From positions 1 to 64,000 of the forward strand of contig PLUM01000111.1 in the NCBI GenBank assembly GCA_003165465.1: DNA of 64,000 nucleotides. The letters run 5' to 3'. Origin of the DNA: Acidobacteriota bacterium (GTDB taxonomy: Bacteria > Acidobacteriota > Terriglobia > Acidiferrales > UBA7541). The notes beneath the pieces are model-generated. The model did not search any database. It worked only from the letters and a program-made list of their open reading frames with translations, and was not told the DNA's origin. A program made the position numbers and the translations under genes. The stretch's first letter is position 1, and every line of letters begins with the position of its first letter. Positions 18,029 through 26,784 of the stretch are shown in pieces.

Positions 18029-18463
18029 TCACGTCATCTTCCGGAACTGCGCCGAAAACGTGATCGTATCCGTCGTCGCCGAAGACGGGTACGCCGCGCC
18101 GCCCGTAAACTCGGCGCCCGCCGAGCCTGTCGAGTACCCGCGCATCTTCCAGTTGTTCGCCGCGGCCCCCTGCTGCATCTGATATTGGTTCGGCGTCCCG
18201 CCCTGCACGGTGAAGCTTGCCTGAATCGGCCCGTACGCCGGATCCGTCATGCTCGATTCCACGGCGTCGCCGCGCACCGATAGCTGCCGCACCAGCTGCG
18301 TCCAATCCACGGCGTCGCCGCGCACCGATAGCTGCCGCACCAGCTGCGTCCAATCCACGGCGTCCCCGCCCGTCGGATAATTTCCCGACAGCGTCACCGT
18401 CCCAAACACGTAAATCTGCGTCTCGCCCGGATCCACATCCGTAAGCGTCAATGTCACGGCCAT
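18029..18463 (-). CDS. Phage structural protein with 48-base tandem duplication
   Basis: This 144-residue protein starts at MAVTLTLTDVDPG, with AAGGAG eight bases upstream. It is beta-rich and sits directly downstream of the capsid gene, so a head-completion or decoration role is likely. Near residues 35-68 it carries two exact copies of a 16-residue unit, GDAVDWTQLVRQLSVR, followed by the start of a third (GDAVE). This comes from a perfect 48-base tandem repeat at about 18261-18358. The C-terminus reads TTDTITFSAQFRKMT. Confidence 0.7.
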   Translation of the reverse strand: MAVTLTLTDVDPGETQIYVFGTVTLSGNYPTGGDAVDWTQLVRQLSVRGDAVDWTQLVRQLSVRGDAVESSMTDPAYGPIQASFTVQGGTPNQYQMQQGAAANNWKMRGYSTGSAGAEFTGGAAYPSSATTDTITFSAQFRKMT

Positions 18464-18679
18464 GTCTGTTCTCCTTAAATTTGTCGGTCGCAATAAAAAT
18501 GTGACTGTTGACCAGTGACTGGTGACTGGTGAAAATCAATCCGCCGTGCACCGCTTAACACGCGTAGGGGCACGGCATGCCGTGCCCCTACGCGTTCACG
18601 CCGCAGCCACAACCCCGGACAATGTTGGCCGCGCCGGTTTTCACCAGTCACCAGTCACCAATCACCAGCCACCGCTTTT
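18464..18679. repeat. Intergenic repeat block with family B palindrome
   Basis: No gene is seen. Simple GACCAGTGACTGGTGACTGG repeats (about 18508-18535) are followed by a GTAG/CTAC palindrome with GGGGCACGGCATGCCGTG (18564-18591) and more ACCAGTCACCAGTC repeats up to the capsid stop codon. Confidence 0.8.
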
Positions 18680-19951
18680 CTAGTACCCGCTCGGCCGCGC
18701 CAGCGCATCGATGTAGCTTCCGCTGCGCGGAGAATCGTTCCACACCTGGAAACCGGTATCGAAGTAGAAGATGAACGACGCGGAAACCCCGCCGCTCGCC
18801 CCGTAAATCGGAAACACCGTTTGCCCGCCCACCTCGAAGAAGTCGATGTCCTTCATGACCGCGCGCCCCCAGTGCGACAGATCGAGGAAATCCACACGCG
18901 TCTGATCGGCGTTCACCGAAGACTTAATTGGTATGCCGGACATCGTTTTCTTTCCGGAGAAGAGCATGTCGAGATCCGTGGCGCGCCCGCCCGGGCCTTC
19001 CTTCACCACCTGCGACACGGTGATGCCCAGATTTTCCCAGGCGTGTTCCTGCTCGACGCTGGTGTACGCGATGAGTTTTCCCATCTGGTTGATGCCCAGT
19101 GCTTTTCGCACCTTGTTGATCGCCAGGCGCACGTGGCCCGGCACGAGCGCGGCGTTGCCAGCGTTCACGCGCGGCGTTTGCAGTTGCTGCGGATAGGTCG
19201 CCCGGTTCAAGTTCAGCCAGGTGCCCGTGGTGGCGTTGTTCTGATGATATTTGATGCCGAAGAGCGACACCGGCTGCGCGCCGGTCAGCCCGTCGTGCAC
19301 GATCAGGTCGTTCACCGCCGTGCCCGTGGGCACGTTGTCCACGGTAATCGTCTGCGTCGAAGAAATCGGATCGGCCGCCGTCACGCTCGACACGATGCTG
19401 GACGCCACGTTGCGATTGGTCGTGAGCGTCGGATCGTACACCTGGATCGTCTGCCCCACATACACCAGCGCCGAGCCCGCGGGAATGGCCATCGTGAAGG
19501 TATTCCCCGCAATCGCGGAGATCGTGCCCAGCACCCCGTTGCCCGCCGTCTGAATCACCTTGTCGAGAAACGCGCGAAACTGTTTCATGCCGCTGGCGAT
19601 TTCGCGCTTCACGGCATTCTCGATGGCCTTCTCCCGTGCGTTGGACGCGTACTCCACCAGCTTCGTGATCTCCACCGCAAAGCGGAAAAAGATCGGCGAA
19701 ACCTGCGCCACGTCGTACGTCGTGCCGCTGCCGCGACCCAGATCGCCGCCATCGGCGCTGTACGACCCGGCCTTGCCGCCCGGAACCAGTTGCAGCGGCA
19801 AGCGCATGTTGCGCGAGCTGACCTTCTCGACGTCGCCCCGAGTCTGAATCATGCTCAGCAGTACGTCGTCCCGTTCATAGAGCAGGGGCACTTTGTCGCG
19901 CACCTTCTCCAATTGCAGTGCAATTGTTTGTGCATTGTTTTGTCCAGCCAT
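18680..19951 (-). CDS. Phage major capsid protein
   Basis: This 423-residue protein has the order of a HK97/P22-like coat: an N-terminal helix (TIALQLEKVRDKVPLLYERDD), a long spine helix region (ITKLVEYASNAREKAIENA), a beta-rich inserted domain (about residues 140-230) and a C-terminus with FIFYFDTGFQVWNDSPRSGSY. AAGGAG lies seven bases before the ATG. It follows the portal and scaffold-like genes, the canonical order. The coding sequence contains no repeat elements, unlike the portal and scaffold. Confidence 0.8.
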   Translation of the reverse strand: MAGQNNAQTIALQLEKVRDKVPLLYERDDVLLSMIQTRGDVEKVSSRNMRLPLQLVPGGKAGSYSADGGDLGRGSGTTYDVAQVSPIFFRFAVEITKLVEYASNAREKAIENAVKREIASGMKQFRAFLDKVIQTAGNGVLGTISAIAGNTFTMAIPAGSALVYVGQTIQVYDPTLTTNRNVASSIVSSVTAADPISSTQTITVDNVPTGTAVNDLIVHDGLTGAQPVSLFGIKYHQNNATTGTWLNLNRATYPQQLQTPRVNAGNAALVPGHVRLAINKVRKALGINQMGKLIAYTSVEQEHAWENLGITVSQVVKEGPGGRATDLDMLFSGKKTMSGIPIKSSVNADQTRVDFLDLSHWGRAVMKDIDFFEVGGQTVFPIYGASGGVSASFIFYFDTGFQVWNDSPRSGSYIDALARPSGY

Positions 19952-20229
19952 GATTGCTCCTTATGATTTGGTATGAATGAATTGCAGAATAAATTGCCGA
20001 ATGAATTGCAAACTAAAAGTACGGAATAATTTCGTGACTGGTGACTGGTGAAAATCAAACTGCCGCGCTTCTCACCAGCAACAACTCAAATTTCAAATCT
20101 CAAATTTCAAATTCCCGGGACACTAAGGATTTCCATTCGCCACGCGCCAATCGCGGGAAAGCCCGGCGCTCGGCGAGCTCCGCGTAAATGGATTCTATTT
20201 ACATTTACATTCTGATAGACTCCAGCCCT

Positions 20230-20649
20230 ATGCGTATCCCGATTCCCGCCATCGTGTTTCCAATCGTCATTCTTCTGCTCTATTTCTTCGTGCCGGGCCT
20301 CAAAGAGCAGCCCTGGACTGCATTGCGATTCTTCGGCGCGGCCCTCGCGCTTTTTGGGTACTCCATGGTGCTCACGGCGCGCCTTCAATTGGGCAAATCA
20401 TTCTCCGTCACGCCGCAAGCAAAGGAACTCGTTACCAGCGGCCTCTATTCACGAATTCGTAATCCCATGTACGTTTTCATAGATGTAATGATATTCGGCT
20501 CGATCCTCGCCCTTCATTTGTACTGGCTATTCGCGATTTACCCGCTATTTGTAGCAATGCAAGTGTTTCAAGCGTGGCGGGAAGGCAAAGTTCTGCGAGA
20601 AAAGTTTGGACAAGCCTACATCGATTACCGCAACCAAACCTGGTTCTGA
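20230..20649 (+). CDS. Isoprenylcysteine carboxyl methyltransferase-like protein
   Basis: This is a 139-residue membrane methyltransferase of the ICMT/PEMT superfamily. It has four or so membrane segments, the SAM-binding motif around ELVTSGLYSRIRNPMYVF and the C-terminal REGKVLREKFGQAYIDYRNQ. It would methylate a lipid or prenyl-type carboxyl group; the bacterial substrate cannot be told from sequence. The ATG at 20230 is preferred over a start further upstream, which would add a Tyr/Ile-rich stretch. It is plus-stranded among minus-strand phage genes, between capsid and scaffold, and therefore likely host cargo. Confidence 0.8.
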   Translation: MRIPIPAIVFPIVILLLYFFVPGLKEQPWTALRFFGAALALFGYSMVLTARLQLGKSFSVTPQAKELVTSGLYSRIRNPMYVFIDVMIFGSILALHLYWLFAIYPLFVAMQVFQAWREGKVLREKFGQAYIDYRNQTWF

Positions 20650-20957
20650 TTCCGCCAAGTCCGTCCGCGCGCAGCGCTTTGCGTGGCACAGGCTTTTACC
20701 CTGAGCGTTGGTGAAGGGCAACCTGTGTGCTTTTGACTTTGCTGTCGACGCGCGCAAAAGCAAAAACGCGGCAACCACAAAATGCACCTCGGCACGAACA
20801 AAAATAAAAACCACACAGGCTGAAGAGCCTGCGTGGCAACTAGCAAATCTTTGTAGGGCACGGCTTCAGCCGTGCCGTAAAGTGCGCCAAACCAATACGG
20901 CTTTAGCCGCTGACTCTTTCGGAATCGAGTTGCCACACAGGCTAAAGCCCGCGCTAC
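20650..20957. repeat. Intergenic repeat block (families A, J)
   Basis: No gene is seen. It holds divergent CACAGGCT hairpins near 20687-20835. A GTAG-footed element with GGGCACGGCTTCAGCCGTGCC starts at about 20853, followed by CGGCTTTAGCCGCTGACTC and a closing hairpin that ends in CTAC at about 20957, just next to the scaffold stop codon. A sister copy lies at about 42047-42135. Confidence 0.8.
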
Positions 20958-22502
20958 TCACATCCCCAAAATTTCCTCGTCGCTCATCGCGCCATAATCC
21001 ACCCCGCGCCCACTCCCCGCGCGCAGCGGCATTGAATCCATCGACCCGCCCGCCGCCGCAATATCCACGCGCGAAGCCGCCACCGCCTGCCGCGCCGCCT
21101 TCGACCGCGCCGTATTCAGCACCGTGCTGGTCCACTCGCCAATCACGCGCCGCGCCACGCTCGGCACCATCTGCTTCGCGCGCCCCGCCAGCAAAGCCGC
21201 CACCGCGCGCTGCTCGTCCGCGCCAAACCGTCGCTCGCGCAACACCCCGGCAACTTGCTCGGACAGCGCGCGATCCCCAGCGAGTGCGCGATGCACCTCA
21301 TTAAAAATGTCCTCGCCCATCCGCCGCGCCGCCCCCTCCGCCACGCCCTCGGGCATCACCCGCCCGAGCGTCTCCCCAATCGCCCCGCGCACGTCCCGCG
21401 CGACGACGTCGTTGGTAGTCCGCTCAAAGGACGCATAAGCCGCCGCGTCGAACTGCGGTGACTGGTGACCAGTGACTGGTGACTGGTGTTCGGTGAGCCG
21501 TGATTCGTCGCGCCCGCCGCGCGCATCGTGATTCGTGACTCGTGAATCGTAATTCGCGCCAGGAGTCGTAGCGCCGGCGTCCCGCCGGCGGTTTTCGTCC
21601 GCGCGATCGCCCACGCCCACGCGATCATTGGCAAACGTCCGCTCCCTCTCCCTGTTTTGGTTTTGGGTGCCCCATCCTTCGCCGTTTTTGCGAAGGGTGG
21701 GGCCGTCCGCTCCCGCACCATCCGCGTCCGCACGATTCCCTGCTTCCGTGCCTCTCTGCCTCGGGCCTCCTGCTTCCTCCCCCGCCAGCACGCGCGCCGC
21801 CTCCGCAAACAGCGCCCGAAACGCCGCCGGATTGGCGCGCGCCATCTCCGCGACCACTTCCGACTGCGCCCGCGCATCCCCCGAAAAAATCGCCGCGTCA
21901 ATCCGCTCGACCGACCGCGTCGCCTCGCGCAGCGACATCACATCGCGCACGCCCCCAGGCAAAAGCTCCTTCACCGCCCGCGCCTCCTCCACCGAACCAA
22001 ACGTTTCCCTGAACTCCCGCGTCTCCCGCCAAAGCGCCGTCGCCTCCGCCGCATTCTTAGGATCCGCCGCCACCGCAGCCGCCATCCACCCCGGCATCTC
22101 GCCTTGATTTGTGACTGGTGACTGGTGACCGGTGCCTGGCTTGCCCTGAGCTCCTGCGAAGGATGATTCATCGCGCCCGTCGCGCGCATCGTGATTCGTA
22201 ACTCGTGATTCGTGATTCGTGCCGTGCGATTCGTCGTTCGCGCCCCGCGCGTCACGCTCCGCATTTTCCCGGGTGCCCCATCCTTCGCCGCCTTTGCGAA
22301 GGGTGGGTCCGTCATCCGTGCCTCCCTGCCCCCGACCTCCCGCCTCACCGCCCGGCGCATCCATCCCCAAGATCTCCTCATCCGTCAAATGCGCCACGCT
22401 GCGCACTCTCTCTCCCGCGCCCGCGCCACCCGCATCGCGACTCCCCGCATCGTCCGCGCCCGCCTCCACGCCCGCCCAATCCACCAGCACGTCATCGCTC
22501 AT
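20958..22502 (-). CDS. Phage scaffold-like protein carrying in-frame repeats
   Basis: This protein of about 514 residues sits between portal and capsid, the place of a scaffold or head-maturation protein. It is acidic/alanine-rich and helical, with DPKNAAEATALWRETREFRETFG and long C-terminal helices. Two blocks (about residues 60-135 and 262-352) are translations of intergenic repeats: DGPTLRKGGEGWGT, NHESRVTNHDARDGRDESS, RRRDAGATTPGANYDSRVT. The motif DEEILGM occurs near the N-terminus (about 41-47) and again as the very last seven residues. The start at 22502 is favoured, with GGGGAG eight bases upstream; the ATG at 22508 is an alternative. A role as scaffold is inferred from order. Confidence 0.7.
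   Translation of the reverse strand: MSDDVLVDWAGVEAGADDAGSRDAGGAGAGERVRSVAHLTDEEILGMDAPGGEAGGRGQGGTDDGPTLRKGGEGWGTRENAERDARGANDESHGTNHESRVTNHDARDGRDESSFAGAQGKPGTGHQSPVTNQGEMPGWMAAAVAADPKNAAEATALWRETREFRETFGSVEEARAVKELLPGGVRDVMSLREATRSVERIDAAIFSGDARAQSEVVAEMARANPAAFRALFAEAARVLAGEEAGGPRQRGTEAGNRADADGAGADGPTLRKNGEGWGTQNQNRERERTFANDRVGVGDRADENRRRDAGATTPGANYDSRVTNHDARGGRDESRLTEHQSPVTGHQSPQFDAAAYASFERTTNDVVARDVRGAIGETLGRVMPEGVAEGAARRMGEDIFNEVHRALAGDRALSEQVAGVLRERRFGADEQRAVAALLAGRAKQMVPSVARRVIGEWTSTVLNTARSKAARQAVAASRVDIAAAGGSMDSMPLRAGSGRGVDYGAMSDEEILGM
21663..21706. repeat. Family D element inside scaffold gene
   Basis: The hairpin CCCCATCCTTCGCC with its partner GCGAAGGGTGG lies inside the scaffold coding sequence and is translated in frame as DGPTLRKNGEGWGT. 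A second copy at about 22270-22312 gives DGPTLRKGGEGWGT. Intergenic copies of the same element occur throughout the phage half. Confidence 0.85.
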
Positions 22503-22734
22503 CGTCATCGCTCCCCAAACAATTCCTGAAAAATCGCAAAATGAAAATCAAGCAGCTTTTGGTAGCACAGGCTTCAGCCTGTGTTCTTTTGACTTTCCGA
22601 TGCGCCCGCACAAAATTCAAACCCACACAGGCTTCAGCCTGTGTTCTTTTGACTTTGACTTCCCGATGGCCCGCGCAAAATTCAAACGCACACAGGCTGA
22701 AGCCTGTGCTACTAAAAACCAGCGCCGCGCTCAC
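22503..22734. repeat. Triple-hairpin family A element between portal and scaffold
   Basis: From 22562 to 22712 three CACAGGCTTCAGCCTGTG-type hairpins occur in a row, two in one orientation and the closing one inverted, with GTAG and CTAC at the outer ends. Two spacers share TTCTTTTGACTTT. It looks like a two-hairpin element that gained an extra unit. Confidence 0.85.
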
Positions 22735-25404
22735 TCACCCGGCTTCGTCTCTTGCGCCGCGCTGCCCCGCGCCCTGCGCTTGCACGCCGCCCTGCGCCTG
22801 CGCCGCGTACGCCAGCCCCAGCGCGCGCAAATGCGCTTCGGCATGCGCACGCACATTGGCAAACCCCGCGGGCCGCTCGATCCGCGCGATCTGCCCCGCG
22901 TCCGAATTCGCCCACCGGCGACACTCTTCCAGCTCCACCTGATGATTGTCGAACAGCAAATCCACCGGAACGGAAGGCAGCAACGTAGCGCCGGCATCTT
23001 GCCGGCTCTTTTCTCTCCCGTCTTCCGCAACGCCTGCCGGCGAGACGCCGCCATCGCCATCATGTAGGGGCACGGCATGCCGTGCCCCTACGCCTGCGGC
23101 CACCGGCGCGCCCGCCAGCAAAATATCAATCTCGCGCAGCTGCTTGTTTCGCGAATCCTCGCCCGGCACGACCATCTCGGAAAGCCCCAGCGCGCTCTTT
23201 ACGAAACCTATATTCGCGGGATCGGCCAGCGCCTGCTGAATCAGCGGGTCGGACGACGCCATCAACTGCTGCAGCACCGCGCGTTGCTGCGACTTCATGC
23301 GCGGAAACGTTTCGTCCGCCTCCGGATGCGCCTGAATGTTCCCTTTCAAATCCGCCAGGCGTATCCACCGCGACTGGAACTCCCCGCCCGGCCCAAGAAT
23401 CGGAATCTCCGCGTCCTCCGGCCGATTTTTCCGGAAACAATCCACCGACAGCAGCATCACGTCCGAATAGAAAGTTTTCAGCCGCCGCCACACGAGCCCC
23501 AGCCGTCCCATGGCCTGATCGCGCGCCATCGCGTAGCCGCTCGCGGTTTTCACCGATTCCATCTCCCCGCCAAACACGGCGGGAAAAAGCCCCGAAAGAA
23601 ATTGCGATACCGGACCCATCAGCTCCTGCTGATGCCGTACGAGATCCGGCGGCACCTGCGCGGGCGCAGGCTGAAAAAATCCCGCCGCCAGCGGTTGTCC
23701 GGGACGCGCGCGCGCCGGATAGTGCGCCGCCGGCTCGGCCGTTTGATTCGCGAGCGCGTCGAAATCCAGCACCTGCGGATCGGCGTAGATCGGCGGAATG
23801 CCGTACTCGTAGGTCTCCGCCTGAATGTTGGACAGCGTGTTGTAGCGTTCCTGAATCTGCACCAGCGAATCGCCCACGCTCGGACGGTTCTGCCCGTCAC
23901 CGGGCAGCGCGTGCATCACGCGCCAGCGGTCGTCCATCGACTCGTTGCGCGATTCGCAGTACGTATCGCCCGCGAACGCCGCGTAGCAGCCGTCGGGAAA
24001 CAGCGCCAGCAGCGCGTCGCGCACCGACTTGTCCTCGAGCGCGTAAAACGCCCACGGCCTGATCCACGTCCGCGAAAACGTAATCAAATTAAATAGCGCG
24101 TCGCCCGGATGCGTCGTCGGCATGCCCTGCGACACCGCAACGCGCGTCGCCCGCGCGTACACTTCGTCCGCCGTCTGAGGCCCGCCCATCTGAATTTTGT
24201 CCGCCGCGAGCGGATAGCTCGCCTTCAGCTTGGCGCGGTGCACCTCCATCGACCACTGGAGATACGGATACTCGTGCATCTCGTTCGCCCACACCGGCGT
24301 GTTCAACTCCAGCCCGCCCACCACGGAAATCACTTCCTGCCCATTCGCCACGCGCCGCACCCCGGTCATCACCGGAATCGCGACGCGCTCCGCAGCCTTG
24401 AAGTGCTCCGGCCCCAGCGACCCCCCGCAGTTTTTGCACACCACAGGCGGCAGCAGCCCCCCAGTAGCACAGGCTTCAGCCTGTGTTCCTTTGACTTCTT
24501 CCCGCGCTCCACTCCCGCCGCCCTGTGCACCATCGTCCTGAGCGCCTGCAAAAGGCACACCGGCTGAAGCATGTGCCACTGGAGGCACTCCTGCCTCCTG
24601 CTCCCCCCCGCACTCGGGACACACATAGGAATCCTCGCCGAGCGGCACATAATGTTCCTCGATCACCGGCTCGTCGTGCGCGCCAAACCGCTGCGCGTCG
24701 GCCACGTACCGCACGTAGCCGCCAATTTTTCCATCCGTCCACAAATAAAACGCCACGCCCGTCAGCAACTGCTGCACGCGATTATTCTGCTCGACGAGGT
24801 CGCACACCTGCGAAGCCGCGCGCGCCGCCGTGATGTCTCCGATCGACTGCGCCGACTGCGGATAGAATCGCGTCGCCGGCACGTCCTGGCTGAGCACCGA
24901 AATGAACGACAGCCCAAACGCCTGATACAAATTGGTCACAAACTGGTAGCGAGGCATTTCCGCCGCCGCGCTCTCGTCAAACGTCTTCGAGTCGTACGGC
25001 AAATGCCACGTCATGTCCGAAGGATTCCACCACGCATACTGCAACCCCTGCCAGAATAAACGCGCCTGCCGTATGCGCCGAATCTCGTGACGCCGCGCCA
25101 CCATCCCCTCGTCGCGATACTGCGAGGAGAGCTCGCGCAGCGCATTCACCAGGTCCGGCCGCAACTCCTCCAGCCGCTCGTTGTTCGCCCCCAGCGCCAG
25201 CTTGGCGAGCGCCTCCTGCGCGGAAGCAGCCGCAGTCTTCCCATCAATTCCCAGCGGCGCGTGCGCCGCAAGCGGACCGGGCGCAGCGCCCGCCGCATGC
25301 GCTCCACCCGCGGTGAGCGACGCCTGCGAACCATCCAGCGGCGCCACCATCCCATCGTTCGCCGCTTCCCCCACCCCATTCAAAATGTCCATGTCGTTTG
25401 TCAT
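22735..25404 (-). CDS. Phage portal protein carrying in-frame repeats
   Basis: This 889-residue protein starts at MTNDMDILNGVGEA. Features typical of large podovirus-type portals include the helical RRHEIRRIRQARLFWQGLQYAWW, NLYQAFGLSFISVLSQDVPATRF and the C-terminal stem/crown helices (QAMGRLGLVWRRLKTFYSD, KSQQRAVLQQLMASSDPL). A zinc ribbon has its two Cys pairs at CPEC (about 262-265) and CKNC (about 323-326). Between them lies a repeat-derived insert (about 268-320) containing EVKGTQAEACATG. Near the C-terminus (about 770-807) a second insert, VGARHAVPLHD followed by KSRQDAGAT, is again repeat translation. The portal forms the DNA entry ring of the head. Expected length without the inserts is about 800 residues. 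Confidence 0.82.
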   Translation of the reverse strand: MTNDMDILNGVGEAANDGMVAPLDGSQASLTAGGAHAAGAAPGPLAAHAPLGIDGKTAAASAQEALAKLALGANNERLEELRPDLVNALRELSSQYRDEGMVARRHEIRRIRQARLFWQGLQYAWWNPSDMTWHLPYDSKTFDESAAAEMPRYQFVTNLYQAFGLSFISVLSQDVPATRFYPQSAQSIGDITAARAASQVCDLVEQNNRVQQLLTGVAFYLWTDGKIGGYVRYVADAQRFGAHDEPVIEEHYVPLGEDSYVCPECGGEQEAGVPPVAHASAGVPFAGAQDDGAQGGGSGAREEVKGTQAEACATGGLLPPVVCKNCGGSLGPEHFKAAERVAIPVMTGVRRVANGQEVISVVGGLELNTPVWANEMHEYPYLQWSMEVHRAKLKASYPLAADKIQMGGPQTADEVYARATRVAVSQGMPTTHPGDALFNLITFSRTWIRPWAFYALEDKSVRDALLALFPDGCYAAFAGDTYCESRNESMDDRWRVMHALPGDGQNRPSVGDSLVQIQERYNTLSNIQAETYEYGIPPIYADPQVLDFDALANQTAEPAAHYPARARPGQPLAAGFFQPAPAQVPPDLVRHQQELMGPVSQFLSGLFPAVFGGEMESVKTASGYAMARDQAMGRLGLVWRRLKTFYSDVMLLSVDCFRKNRPEDAEIPILGPGGEFQSRWIRLADLKGNIQAHPEADETFPRMKSQQRAVLQQLMASSDPLIQQALADPANIGFVKSALGLSEMVVPGEDSRNKQLREIDILLAGAPVAAGVGARHAVPLHDGDGGVSPAGVAEDGREKSRQDAGATLLPSVPVDLLFDNHQVELEECRRWANSDAGQIARIERPAGFANVRAHAEAHLRALGLAYAAQAQGGVQAQGAGQRGARDEAG
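22985..23091. repeat. Families C and B inside portal C-terminus
   Basis: A GTAG-footed CGCCGGCATCTTGCCGGC element (22985 to about 23050) is followed by a GTAG/CTAC palindrome with GGGGCACGGCATGCCGTG (23064-23091). Both are within the portal frame and translated. Confidence 0.85.
24464..24579. repeat. Family A element inside the portal zinc ribbon
   Basis: A full two-hairpin element with GTAG at 24464 and a CCAC end at 24579 lies inside the portal coding sequence, in frame, between the two cysteine pairs of its zinc ribbon. The left hairpin is exact (CACAGGCTTCAGCCTGTG); the right one is degenerate. Confidence 0.85.
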
Positions 25405-25616
25405 AAAAGTTTTTAGCCGCACTCCCAAACCATCCCAATACACGTAGGGGCACGGCATTGCCGTGCCCCCACAACCGCAGCGCAAACGAAACCCTCACAG
25501 GCTGAAGCCTGTGCCACTAAAACCCGCGCAGCCCCAGTAGCACAGGCTTTTACCCTGAGTATCCGTGAAGGGCAGCCTGTATTCTTTTTAGGTAGTGGTA
25601 CAGCTTGATTTCTGAA

Positions 25617-26066
25617 TCAGAAACAAAGGGAAATCTGGTTAACTGATCCGTTGTATACAAGGATGCACCGTCTCAAAATATCTCTTCCAATGAGCGCATG
25701 AATGCCTTGTCTTAGGAACAACTCGGACGAGGAAACACGGAGATTAGGTATTAAAAGAGGAATTTCGCTAGCGTCTGTTCCCCCAATTGTGAAATCTATA
25801 TCATACGTATCCGCTGTGTGAACGCCATCGCCAGTACTAGGTGTCACTATTTCAATAGTTCCGGTAGGAGTTAGACTTAACGCTTGAAGAACTTGAGGTT
25901 CAATGGCTGTAAAACTCGCACCAGTATCTATCAATGCCCGAATGATTCGCAAACCAGGTACGGGCTGATTCTGCGCTATTAGAGCAGCCCTGCGACCTTC
26001 ACTTACAGACACCCCCGCATTAACAATTGGTCCGTTCCCATCAACAGCTAAAGTGAAATGCGGCAT
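25617..26066 (-). CDS. Retropepsin-like aspartyl protease
   Basis: This 149-residue protein starts at MPHFTLAVDGNGP; an ATG 27 bases upstream overlaps the preceding gene. The catalytic motif ALIDTGASFTAI (D-T-G-A-S) is followed by the flap region and the C-terminal hydrophobic-hydrophobic-Gly motif LIGRDILRRC, as in retropepsin-type bacterial proteases that act as dimers. It overlaps or abuts the DUF5678-like gene upstream, so the two form a pair. GC is well below that of the phage genes. The substrate is unknown; the partner or a phage protein are candidates. Confidence 0.8.
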   Translation of the reverse strand: MPHFTLAVDGNGPIVNAGVSVSEGRRAALIAQNQPVPGLRIIRALIDTGASFTAIEPQVLQALSLTPTGTIEIVTPSTGDGVHTADTYDIDFTIGGTDASEIPLLIPNLRVSSSELFLRQGIHALIGRDILRRCILVYNGSVNQISLCF

Positions 26067-26067
26067 G

Positions 26068-26310
26068 TTATAAGACTTTTCGGACACTACCAATCGGGCG
26101 CGTGAAACAAAATACTGGTTCGATAGCGAGAATCTGCTTAACTAGAAATGGTTTCAATCCAAACTGCTTATAACCTTCTTTTAGGGCGTCATCATATGAC
26201 GTAAATGTGTCTATGATTTTATCCTGATGAATTAGGACAAATTTCCCCTCATGCTGCTTGAGTTCCGACAGCTTCGATTGATAAGTGGCGATTTCTTGTT
26301 CCAGAGCCAT
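26068..26310 (-). CDS. DUF5678-like small protein
   Basis: This 80-residue protein starts at MALEQEIATYQSK. The core EGKFVLIHQDKIIDTFTSYDDALKEGYKQFGLKPFLVKQI resembles the short DUF5678 family often found beside retropepsin-like proteases. Upstream translation of the longer frame is not coding-like. A TATAAT box lies seven bases before the ATG, which suggests a leaderless mRNA. It is cotranscribed with the aspartyl protease gene that follows at 25617. Confidence 0.7.
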   Translation of the reverse strand: MALEQEIATYQSKLSELKQHEGKFVLIHQDKIIDTFTSYDDALKEGYKQFGLKPFLVKQILAIEPVFCFTRPIGSVRKVL

Positions 26311-26316
26311 ACGATA

Positions 26317-26322
26317 ATTATA
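26317..26322 (-). promoter_or_regulatory. TATAAT -10 box of protease cassette
   Basis: On the minus strand TATAAT ends seven bases before the ATG at 26310, so transcription would start at or next to the start codon. No good -35 hexamer is visible at the usual distance. Confidence 0.45.
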
Positions 26323-26532
26323 CCTGACGAAGATTATTTTAGAATATATAGAAAAACAAGTGTTTTCTTTGGGTGTACCCATTCGCGGTATAGAGCTATA
26401 CTCGCAGGCTTTTTACCCTGAGCATCGGCGAAGAGCAGCCTGTGTTCTTTTGACTTTGTTTTTAGCTTTCCTGTGGCGCCGCGCAATACAAAATTCAACC
26501 CCACACAGGCTGAAGCCTGTGCTACTAAACCG

Positions 26533-26784
26533 TCACTTCCCCGCCGCCAGCTCCCGCTCTCGCGCGATCTGCGTCCACGTGCGGCGCCGCACCGGAGTCA
26601 TCGCCGCGCCCCCGCGCCGCGCCTCGTCATCCAGCGAAATCGGAGGCACCCCCGCCGTCCCCAGCAGCGAATTGACCAGCGCGCGATTCTCCGCCCGCAG
26701 CCGCCCGACTTCCTCCTCGAGCAGCAACACGTACCGCCCGCGCATCCGCCGCCCCGCCCATTCTATCCATATTTTCCACATCAC
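26533..26784 (-). CDS. Small coiled-coil phage protein
   Basis: This 83-residue protein has an N-terminal tryptophan-rich WKIWIEWAGRRMRGRY, a leucine-zipper-like coiled coil (LLLEEEVGRLRAENRALVNSLL) and a basic C-terminus (RRRTWTQIARERELAAGK). It is at the gene position just before the portal, which might be a head-packaging accessory. No family is recognised. GGAAG lies about 13 bases before the first of two adjacent ATGs. Confidence 0.6.
   Translation of the reverse strand: MMWKIWIEWAGRRMRGRYVLLLEEEVGRLRAENRALVNSLLGTAGVPPISLDDEARRGGAAMTPVRRRTWTQIARERELAAGK

Noticed and set aside
23077-24096. 339-residue plus-strand frame over the portal
   Set aside because: Arg/His-rich shadow of the portal gene.
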